64,000 bases of DNA from Branchiostoma floridae (Eukaryota > Chordata > Leptocardii > Amphioxiformes > Branchiostomatidae): contig NC_049985.1 in assembly GCF_000003815.2 (NCBI RefSeq), positions 22,299,754 through 22,363,753 on the forward strand, in the 5' to 3' direction. The first letter of the stretch is position 1; each line of letters starts with the position of its first letter. Positions 21,501-33,500 of the stretch are shown piece by piece. The translations under genes were made by a program, and so were the position numbers. The notes under the pieces are model-generated. The model saw only the letters and a list, made by a program, of their open reading frames with translations. It searched no databases and had not been told where the DNA came from.

Positions 21501-24500
21501 TCTAGGGCGGAGGCAATTGTAGGACCGGCCGCTAGGAGCGCGATTCTAGGGCGGGCGGAAATTGTAGGACCGGCCGCTAGGAGCGCGATTTTAGTCAGGC
21601 TAATCTTCGTGTGATTTGCACTTTCCCATTTTGTAATTTTTGACCAAGGCACGATCACCACACAAAGTTTTGAGGAAAATCATTTTTTCTATAGTTTGTC
21701 TTTTTGTGTATGAATTTGCTTGGTTAACGGATATCAGTACTTATACCCCTGTCACATTGTGCGAAAATCGATCGGACGACGAGTCTACGGCAATCGCCCG
21801 ATGAGCCTCGCTTATAATAATAACTTTATTGCACAACAATTGTACAAGGTACAAAGTATGACTTATATGTGACATGGACGGTTTTCAGGAGAAAAATACG
21901 CGCAACCCTCTGTCGATCTTAAATATGGCCGACCTTCCATCGATACGCCCGAAGATCGTGGGTAATGTGACAGGGGTATAATGGTTACAAGGGTTGGAAT
22001 TTCTGCCCATGACACTTGAGCTTCTATTCCTCTGACAATAAGGACAGACAGATAATACTGACCTTGGTTCCTGTCCGATCATCCTGAGCCAGATATCATA
22101 CAGGTAAGCCGGTCCCTTGTGGCTGACGACTTGCCAGTACTGGTACATGAAACTAGAGATAACATGTCAGGTTACAAAAGATGTGGTACTCTTGAGTAAA
22201 ACAATGCCTCTGGCTGGTTACTACAAGGATAATATTAAGATACCAGAGAAAGAAGGAGCTGTGATTTGTTATTCTCACAAAACAGCCTCATATTAGTAAG
22301 CAAGAAAATCTCATTGTTGCTTTTTAAATTGTGTGCCAGAAGGCAAAAAATTGACAACTCCATTCTTCGTGGGTAATTTTCTTCAGAACAGCAACAAAAG
22401 AAACACTGATGTTTTTGTCATTAAAAACCTCACGATGACCTTACTGCTATTTTACAAAAACTACAAGCATACTGACCTGTTGCTGACAAATGCAAAGTTG
22501 GGTGCCCTGAATGGCTTGTCAAGAGGGTATTTCTTGTAAGTTACCAGCGTGCCCTCTGTGAGGAAGATATAACACTGTATAAAATACTCTTCGAATTCCT
22601 TTGATATCATTAATATGCCAGTTGGCTTTTATATTAAAAGTACATTATTCGGAAATGTAAGTATGACCTACTTCAACTGAGTTTAAACTTTTGATTTGTT
22701 ATTTGGTAACATTTTGATAGGGTTTAGAAGTTATAAGGTTGCTGTTTTGGTTATTGGCACAGAGTTCAAGCCGCCTGTCGCTGGAGTGTGAAGTCATGAA
22801 ATTTACTCTGAGGACCACTCTCACCAAACCAGGGGTGTCTAAGCATTTGCACGAAACCTATGAAATTCGATGAATCACTATGCGAAAACGCACGAATCTT
22901 ATGAAAATTGCACGAATCACTATGAGATTTGCACGAACCTTATGTAAAACGGCGGCCGGAGAGAAGGCATGATTCTGAGCGTTTCTACCCGTGATATCTA
23001 TATTTCAAGGCATGGAATGGACATATACCAACACGAAGACGGACGTATTTGATAGCACGTGAGCTACTGTTTTGCTTCATTTCGGCGTCTTACATCGTAT
23101 TTTCCGTCGCCGAAGTTCGAAGCCGCCATCTTGAAAATCCCGCTCCGTCTGTCACCTGACCCGGGCAGTTTCGCATAAGGTTCGTGCAAATCTCATAAGG
23201 TTCGTGTGTATTACATAGTGATTCGTGCAATTTTCATAAGATTCGTGCATTTTCGCATAGTGATTAGTGCGTATCACATAATATTCGTACGAATTTCATA
23301 GGATTCATGCTAATATTTTGGGTACTCAAACAACTTTCTACCTTGTCCCTACGTGTTTTACTATGATATTCAAGTGTTGAAAGTAACGCACATTTTCTTT
23401 GAAATTTCCTAAGTCCGATCGTATGGGGTCGCTTTTTTGCGGTTACCGAAGGGTTCGCTTAGCGGTTAGAGGTTATCCCCCAGGTGAGCCTTCATTCGCA
23501 TGTAGAAAAGTTACAAAGTAATTTTGGGTACTCAAACAACTTTCTACCTTGTCCCTACGTGTTTTACTATGATATTCAAGTGTTGAAAGTAACGCACATT
23601 TTCTTTGAAATTTCCTAAGTCCGATCGTATGGGGTCGCTTTTTTGCGGTTACCGAAGGGTTCGCTTAGCGGTTAGAGGTTATCCCCCAGGTGAGCCTTCA
23701 TTCGTATGTAGAAAAGTTACAAAGTAATTTTGGGTACTCAAACAACTTTCTACCTTGTCCCTACGTGTTTTACTATGATATTCAAGTGTTGAAAGTAACG
23801 CACATTTTCTTTGAAATTTCCTAAGTCCGATCGTATGGGGTCGCTTTTTTGCGGTTACCGAAGGGTTCGCTTAGCGGTTAGCGGTCATCCCCCAGGTGAG
23901 CCTTCATTCGTATTTAGAAAAGTTACAAAGTAATTTTGGGTACTTAAACAACTTTCTACCTTGTCCCTACGTGTTTTACTATGATATTCAAGTGTTGAAA
24001 GTAACGCACATTTTCTTTGAAATTTCCTAAGTCCGATCTAGGGCCTGTTGCGGCCTTACTGAGGGTTCGCTAGCGGTAGAGGTTATACCCCAGGTGAGCC
24101 TTCATTCGTATGTAGAAAAGTTACAAAGTAATTTTGGGTACTCAAACAACTTTCTACCTTGTCCCTACGAGCTTTACTATGATATTCAAGTGTTGAAAGT
24201 AACGCACATTTTCTTTGAAATTTCCTAAGTCCGATCGTATGGGGTCGCTTTTTTGCGGTTACCGAAGGGTTCGCTTAGCGGTTAGAGGTTATCCCCCAGG
24301 TAAGCCTTCATTCGTATGTAGAAAAGTTACAAAGTAATTTTGGGTACTCAAACAACTTTCTACCCTGTCCCTACGTGTTTTACTATGATATTCAAGTGTT
24401 GAAAGTAACGCACATTTTCTTTGAAATTTCCTAAGTCCGATCGTATGGGGTCGCTTTTTTGCGGTTACCGAAGGGTTCGCTTAGCGGTTAGCGGTCATCC

Positions 24501-27500
24501 CCCAGGTGAGCCTTCATTCGCATGTAGAAAAGTTACAAAGTAATTTAGGGTACTCAAACAACTTTCTACCTTGTCCCTACGTGTTTTACTATGATATTCA
24601 AGTGTTGAAAGTAACGCACATTTTCTTTGAAATTTCCTAAGTCCGATCGTAAGGGGTCGCTTTTTTGCGGTTACCGAAGGGTTCGCTTAGCGGTTAGCGG
24701 TCATCCCAGAGGTGAGCCTTCATTCGTATGTAGAAAAGTTACAAAGTAATTTTGGGTACTCAAACAACTTTCTACCTTGTCTCTTCGTGTTTTACTATGA
24801 TATTCAAGTGTTGAAAGTAACGCACATTTTCTTTGAAATTTCCTAAGTCCGATCGTAAGGGGTTGCTTTTTTGCGGTTACCGAAGGGTTCGCTTAGCGGT
24901 TAGCAGTTATCCCCCAGGTGAGCCTTCATTCGCACGTAGAAAAGTTACAAAGTAATGCTTAGGCACCCCTGCAAACGGAGGCACGTTGGAGGCAATGTTG
25001 ATTTCGACAACACAAACGTGCCTCCAATGTTCCTCCAACGAAATCTAATGTGCCTCCAACAAAGGCGTTGTGTTTTTGAAATTTAGAAAATACGCAAGTG
25101 GTAAGATGCCTCCACAGTGCCTCCATCATGCCATCGCCATGCCAGTAACAAGACGCAAGTCATGATCAAGGTTATACGTAAGTGTGATTATCTTTTACCT
25201 ATATTGCACCAAGTATCAATAAGTAAGTATGAACATCAATGAACATCATTTCAACACTACAAATCTATTTCCGATGAATTTTCAATCATTTTACATTGGT
25301 GCACAAAATTGAACGAACTCCAACGTACCTCAACAGTACCTCCGCTCAGTATAATAGGAAATCTATGTCATTTACTTTACTGTAAGGGTATTTTGATTAA
25401 GGTTGGACAAAAATATAGTTCATGATATGTTACCTATGTTGATCCAAGTATCATAAGTGCATATCCTTTTATATTTTCAAATCTCTTTTTGATGCTTTTT
25501 AATAATTCCAATAACCCGGGGGGTACCCGTTCATCAAACGCAACAGTCATAGACTCTCGGCAGAAATTCCCAATAACAAACAGGGGAATAGTCTCCTTGT
25601 TACACAAACAGTCCAACTACGTGCCGAAACCGTCGCCAGGGGATTCAAATAATGATTATATATATATCGCGATGTAAATGAGAAGTCTCCATATAATCCT
25701 GCTAATATATAGCCACAAAGCATAAAGCATTCATCATCATCATCATCGGTCGACGTGATCAAACATGTTCGCACATGTTTACACACGACGGGGTTATACC
25801 GCCCCTTACGGGGTGACATACCCTTTCGTATGGCTAATGGTCTCCCGTCCGGGTGAATGATATCGATGTAATTCACCATGTGGCTGATACGAGACAGAGG
25901 TTCGCTAGGCCTCCATCCGGTGATTTGAAGTGAATCACCAACTCCCGACAGAAGGATTTGCACCAACGCACACCGCACCATCGTACGTGTGGGGGTTCTT
26001 TAACGTGCATGGGGTATGGCTCTCCCCATACACGGGACCGCCATTTAACGTCCTATCCGAGGGACGACTCATTTTCCACTTGAGTAAAGTGAGAAAAGTC
26101 GTGTAAAGTGCCTTTCCCAAGGGCACAAGACCGGCAACACGGCAGGCGGATTCGAACCGGCGACCTCTCGGTCACGGGCCGAACAATGTACTACGCGGCC
26201 CCATAAAGAATTACTATGCAGAATGATTATGGCACAAACAACCATCTTGCTGTACACGAACATGCACCTGTACAATCTAATAACGATGACTTTAACTTAA
26301 AATGTCTGTAGAAAACTATATGCCTACCTGTTGCTATGGAATTGACTTTTCCTTAGCAACGGTTGCCATAGAAATTAGCTAGGCACTCCCAATGTTCAGA
26401 AAATAGAAACTCTCATGCCGATTGTGACTGTCACTAAATTTGATGTTATTTACACAAGGATTTGCTCAATTTATGATGCTTTATTGTTAACTCTGTGCAT
26501 AATCGTCTAATTTGCATAAATTTGCATAAAGAGCCCTAGAACCATGATGTCCCACCTGGACCATAGAGAATCTCCTCCCGGACTATTGCACTTCTTTTAA
26601 ATTCTCATTGAAGGGTTATAGATAATGCTAAATCCAAATTTAGTAACCTGTAGCTTCCTTTACACGTGCATTGGATTTACAAAGTTCAGTCCTCTTCCTG
26701 CAAATTTAAACCTGACGTGATATCAGTTGTCAAGTAATTGGTAATGCATTAGATACGAGAATTTCGCTCAAAACCTACCTTTTAGGCCCTTTTGAGCGTT
26801 TCTGCGCTGTATGACAAAGTGTTAATGTGGCGCGTTGGTACACCCGATCCCTCGATCTCGGAAGTTAAGCAACGCGCGGTCCGGACAGTGCTTGGATGAG
26901 GGACCAACCAAGGACGTCCGGATTGCTGTAGCCTCACGAAGCTTTCCACGAAATCGTCTTCCGGGAGGGACGTAAAACGAGGGTCGCGTGCTCGAGGAGG
27001 TGCCTTGACCACGCTAAACAGCTCCATTACTCAACACATTGGGTACCTGCCTGTGGCACTGGCTGCAGATACACCCGATATTATTATTTGCAGCACAGTT
27101 GCTATAACGTTTCACTCTACAGTACTTACCACTGAACTCTCCCCATCGTAACGGGTTGACACCTCCTGATGTGGAGTTGTACACAGGGATGTTCTCTGGT
27201 CTGAATAACAGGAACAACAAATTATCACGTTAGGGCCCATCACTACAAAGTTGGCTTCAGGCCAAACAGACAAAAGTCTTGTAACATTTTTTCATATACA
27301 CTACAATGCCAGACGACTAGAGATAGATGTAGAAACCAGCAACCTCAGGGTTTCTACCCCAATATTACCCCTACAAGATATATTGAGCTACAGTTTCACA
27401 ACAGATTACCCTAATTACAGGTAATCTGTGAGATCGCGTGGCGCAGCGGCAGTGTATTTGGCTCGGGACCGAGAAGTCTCGGGCAAATGAACCAAGATGT

Positions 27501-30500
27501 TTGATTTCATCTTGTTTATTGTTGTTGTACATACAGACAATCAGAACCAGACCTGGAGACAGCAGTGTCCCAGGCAGCAGCAATCATCAGGTTGGCAGGT
27601 AAGTCTACTGGTACAACATCGACAGAAGCATTATACTCTCCCCGCATGGTCCGCAGCAAGCCCTTCCCAATCTACAGGTAGTTGAAAGAAAGATCAAGAT
27701 AGCTAATGTAGCAGAGATTTTCGGCACAAAATTCCCAAAATGTTTTGATACAAAAGCTTACATGTGTATAGCAAGAAGTCTTGTATGACTGACCAAAATT
27801 CACAAAAGTCCTATGTTTCTGGTGTTGAACATAAACATAGGATATAACTAGAAAGGTAATATTTGCAAGCAAATACAGGATGTTACCTTCACATGTTGTA
27901 GTCTAACACTGGCAACTGTTTTGTTCATTCTTATTTGAACACATTTCTAAATGTAGTGACCTGAGCCCCTCTAGATCTGACATTTGCTACATTATGTAAC
28001 CGAACACCACATGGTGCCTGCTACTTTACCGGTTACCATGGTGACAGCCGTCTGGTCCAGGTCGTTGACCTTATTTATACGGTGAAGAAGAAGAAACAAA
28101 GCAAAAACAATATGTTCCCTTCTGTGAAGGTAACATAAAAATCAGACACCAAGAATATGTAGTACTCACTGCAACAGAAAGGTTAACAGGTCCACCGAAG
28201 TTGTCACACCAGCCCTGTCCAGGAATCGAAAATATGATTATTGACTGGCGTGTTCAGTCTCATGTATAGCCCAACTCGATTGTAACACTATATCAAAGAC
28301 TTGTGTTAGCCCTTCTTGTTATGTTAATTAGGATATTAAGTCTTATTCTATACACCTATTTTGTACTTTGTGTAACAGTCGTTGCCATACATTGTACCAT
28401 GTACAAATGTCGAGCAATAAAAAAAAGTCTACACTCTAACAAGCCTCCTTGCTGCATCCTCCTAACGCCCGGTCCCCAACGGCATTACCTTATGGGGCCC
28501 TGCTATCCCATGCCCTATCCGTGGTTATTATGATTGTCGCCACAAACCAGCTGTCAACCAATCAGAGAATAGGCCTTTCTTGGGCTTGTTGTTGTCGCAA
28601 GCTGTCTCGCAAAGGCCGCTGGGAAGCTACCAGCCAATCATGTTACGTCTTACATAGCACCATCCTCCTACGCCCGATCCCCAACGGCTGACTGCCCATA
28701 TAAGGGCAAGCTCATTAATATTTATAAGTAGGGCGGTCCTTAACTGGTCTGAGTACACAAGGTAGCAGAGGTAACACAGGAAGTTTTGACACGACTGTGG
28801 TTCCTCTGCGTAGGAGAATGCCTTGCTGTAACTTATCAATGGTGTCAAAGAACAAGGTCCCTCTTTCAACTTCCTTGCAAAGAATAAGAACAGTTGGTAA
28901 ATTTTCGATCATTGTAGTTGTGGTGCATTATTGTCGGTTTTCTCATCATTTATGCTTTATTTTTTACTTCATATTCACAACAGAAGCCCATGAAGATATT
29001 TTCACATATTTTCGCCTTCTGATAGCATATACAGATTCCACAAAGCCCTCTCCTTGTGAGCAGTTAACACTAATGCAAATCTGTATTGGCGATAATGTAA
29101 AAATTAGCAAGTTGTTGGAAAAAAGTGTTGGAAAAAAGTGTTGGAAAAGTGTTGGAAAAACTCGTTGGTAACCAAGTATCACGCTACATGGCCCAGAACA
29201 ACCTTCTCACGGTATACCAAAGTGGGTTTCGGAGAAACCACAGTACTGCCTCTGCAGTTTTGAAGATTGTGGAGGATATTAGGTCGGCCAATAATAGTCG
29301 CCAGGTCACAGTTGCTCTCTTCCTAGACTTACGCAAAGCATTTGACACTGTGAATCATGCCATTCTGTTGAGTAAGCTCAAGAAACTGGGTTTCGATAGG
29401 GATGCAACAAAATGGTTTACATCATACCTCTCTGGTCGCTCACAATTCACTAGTCTGCAAAGTCAATGTTCAGAGATGGCTGCAGTCACCTGCGGGGTAC
29501 CACAGGGGAGCGTACTTGGTCCCTTGCTGTTTTGTTTATATGTCAACGACATGCCACAGGTTCTAGAAAAATGCAAAATACACTTGTATGCAGACGACAC
29601 CGCAATCTATTACTCGGCGGGCACGATGAAAGAGTGTGAAGAGGCAGTTTCCCAGGATATGAAGAGAGTGTCAGACTGGTTAATTGATAATAGACTTTCT
29701 CTCCATCATGACAAGACAAAGTCTATGCTATTCGGGGTTCCTCAGAAGCTGAGACATGTTGGGACAACAGTTCAGATCACAGACGGTGTTAACATTTATG
29801 AGCAAGTTAACACTTTCAAATATTTGGGCATCACTCTAGACCCATCGCTCCAGTGGTCAGCTCACATAACAAATATCACGAAAAAAATATTCAGTGGCCT
29901 CAGTGCAATGAGACGTGCAAAACCCTACGTAACAAAAGAAATATTACATACTATGTGTCAAACCTTGTTGTTGTCGCACTTGGACTACTGTGGCGCGGCG
30001 TGGTTGCCAAGCATTGTACAGGGCAAGAAAACACAAATGCTGCAACTCGACAGGCTGCTGTTTAGAGCTGCAAGGATGATTACAGGCTACACACTCCGGG
30101 ATCATGTCCCAGTTGGTAAACTGTTAGCGGAGGCGGGGTTGGTGTCGATGAGAAATCGGGCGGAAAAAATCAGTCTGGCCACAGTTTTCAATGCTGTACG
30201 AGGAAAAGCCCCTTTGTACATATCTGACATGTTCAGGTGGAAGTCACCACCAACTATAAGAGCTCGTACCCGCACGGCTGTTAAAATGTTCGCTGACTGG
30301 GACCCTCACCAGTTGAACTGTCCCGTAGCAAGCCTGAAGTGCTACGAGGGAAGCTTAAAATCTTTTGGCCCCCAACTGTGGAACAAACTGTCACTGAAGC
30401 ACCGCAAGACTCTGGGACTGGTTAAGTTTATCAAGGAACTGTGAGGTCTAGATGGAAATGACAAGTGAAATTGTGAGTTTTGATATGTCGTTTTGTGGTT

Positions 30501-33500
30501 ATGCACTATTGTATGTGTTATTGTAATATTGCAAAGTTTTAAATTGTATTTTTGTTTACCCAGCATTGCCTGAAAAACAGGTTGTTATGTACCTGAGTGT
30601 TACTGCTGGTAAAATAAATAAACTGTAAACTGTAAGTTCAGGGTGTCATAATCTCATCCGTGAACATTCCAGGTCATAAGAACTCACCCCACACAGCAGC
30701 CCGCTATCTGAAGTGTCCAAAAGTCTAATTTTAAAACTTTTTGACCAGCGCAATATATTCCGCCGTTCAATTCTGTCACCATCTTGCTTTTTCATGACGT
30801 CATTTTAGGGACTGAGCACTTCAAATTAGGGGTCAGCACAGGCAAAAAAGATGGATCAAAACCTAGTTTTTTGGCCGAATCTGAACATCTGCAACCTACA
30901 CTGTCTCACCAATATGAAATGTTACTTACATTTTCCTGCTAAAAGTAAAAAATTGGCTAAAATACTGTTAAATGGACTCGTTTTGGGCCTTCTGCGCCTG
31001 CGTCAATTAGGGTCATTGCCCTTATTTGGCATACGTACCGCCAGAGGCTCTCTCCAGGAGCCACCAATGATAGAAGGCCTGACGATGGACAGTGGCAGGT
31101 CAGCCGCCTCCTGTGTCAGTAGGTACTCCGCACATGCCTTGGTGAAGGTGTAGGTGTTGGGTCTTTTGCCTATCAAGTCTGGAGTCAACTTAGTCACCAT
31201 GGTGTCATCCATCCATCTGCAGAAACATAGCATGCCATTAGTGTGCAACATACAAACCCATAGCCATGGTAAGATAGTGGGACCGTGTAGCACAGTGGCA
31301 GTGAGTTTGCCTCGTGACCGAGAGATCGCGGGTTCGAATCCTACTGCCGTGTTACCGATCTGTGCCCTTGGGAAAGGCACTTTACACGACTTTCCTCACT
31401 TTACTCAGGTGAAAATGAGTACCTAGCTTCGGCTAGGGCCGTTCTTCGGATAGGACGTTAAATGGAGGTCCCGTGTTTGGGACACCCCAAGCACGTTAAC
31501 CCTATTCAGACCGGGGGGGGGGGGGGGCTTTTGAGGCCCGCGCCTACTTTGATGTCCTATAACGCCAGAACGGCTTACGCTAGGGCCACCAAATTTGGTG
31601 AGTTTTCCTAAAATATTGTTGGCAACAATTTCACGAAGTTTGAAAAATTTTCCATATTTTCGTGTTGCCATGGCAACCGTTTGTTGACAGGCTGTTTTGC
31701 CAAAAATCACTATTTTTGGTTCTAACAATGTATTTTTCACATTTATTTGCTATATTACTGCTATTTTGTTACATAAATAAAATCTTATATTATCTAGCAT
31801 ATCTTTCATAATTATATATGCATAAATTATGCTAATTTGATGACGTCATCGGCCCAAAATCCAAGATGGCGGACCGTATGGCCAGATCAAGAATAACGAG
31901 CTAATTATCCCTTAAAATTTATAACTACCTGGTATTTTTTCATCAAAAACCATCTAAATGAATGAATTAAGTCTATTTCCATTGCCCTTTGTGATTATTT
32001 GTTGCAAAAAAAGTATTTTTAAAAATTCAAGGTGGTGGATATAATATGGCGGAGCCCAACTGGTATCTTAGATGTGTATGACGTCATTTTATGACGTCAT
32101 TTTGACGTCATTGATGTTGCTATTGGCAACGCAAGTCGTAATAAACATTATTATTCTGTTATCTGCACTTGTTGTTACATTTTTGTAGAATAACTTGAAG
32201 TTTTCTGAGAATACCCTTTTTTCATGGGTCCGGCCAATATAATCAAATTGATGACGTCATTATTACGTCATCTTACGTCAACGTAACGTCAAACGTCAAC
32301 TGCTTGTCAGATATTATGTCGATATCATGTCCTAAAAATTTGGTGGCCCTACGACACGTCGTTTTAGAGTTATAGGACTTCAAAGTGGAGGGCATCAAAA
32401 GCCCCCCCCGGTCCAGGGATGACCAAAAAAGCCCGGTCTGAATAGGGTTAAAGAAGTCAAAGAACCCGCCACATGTGCGAACATGAGCGGATCAAACCAT
32501 TCCGGTCAAAATAGGGGTAGTGAATCTCCCGAGCAGCCCTCGTAACCCCTGCTTCGCCTATTGGGTCAGTTACAATCGTGTAACCCGTAACCTTGAGTTA
32601 GCCTCCATAGCAGGCTCTTTGGGGCCTTTTTTGGGCTCATAATACACTTTTGCTGGCCATTTCTATTTGTACTCGGTCGCTGATTGCTGGCGTTTTATGA
32701 TTGCCGGCTTGGAGGCCCAAAAAAAGGCCCCAAAGAGCCTGCTATGGAGGCTAACCTTTAGTGGCCTTCAGGTCTTGTTACGTGGTGACCATTAAGTAAA
32801 AAAAAAAAAGATACCTGAGGTGCTGATACGGAGGAAACTGTTTTCAAACAAACTCCGTGACATCTGCTGAATAGCATGGCTGCATACAAATCTAGACATG
32901 GTTTGTAAATTGAAGGGGACTAGCAGTAGCTTCACTACTACTACATGACATATGCATCCTCCTAACGGTTATAACGCCTGGTCCCCAACGGCATTAGCCT
33001 ATGGGGCCCTGCTATCTCATGCCCTATCAGTGGTTATCATGATTGTCGCCAAAAACCAGCTGTCAACCAATCAGAGAATAGGCTTTTTGTTGTCGCAAGC
33101 TGTCTCAAAGAACAGCCACTGGGAAGCTATCTGGGAAGCTATCAGCCAATCATGTTACGTATTACATGGCTCCATCCTCCTAAGCCCGATTCCCAACGGC
33201 TGACTGCCCATATAAGGGCAAGGTCATTAATATTTATAAGTAGGGCGGTCCCTAACTGGTCTGAGTGCACAAGATAGCAGAGGTAAACACAAGGCGTTTT
33301 GACACGACTGTGGTCCCTCTGCGTAGGAGAATGGACAAATGCAGTCTCTTCACTTACTCCAGAGCATCAATCAACTTCTGAGGCTGCACAGGGGGAGGGT
33401 AGATAGTCTCTTCGATGTAACTCCTGTCACAGTTGGCATAGGCAGTGGACACATGCACAAAAGCCTGTAAGTACAAAGAATACACCTACTTCAGTTCTTG

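Noticed and set aside
22853-23310. CRISPR-like spaced repeats
   Set aside because: Repeats are in both orientations, irregularly spaced and inside a eukaryotic transposon with terminal inverted repeats.
25547-25981. 144-codon minus-strand frame
   Set aside because: Lies in a tRNA-derived SINE copy; frame is incidental.
26820-26937. Functional 5S rRNA gene
   Set aside because: Too diverged outside the control region and followed by a SINE tail.
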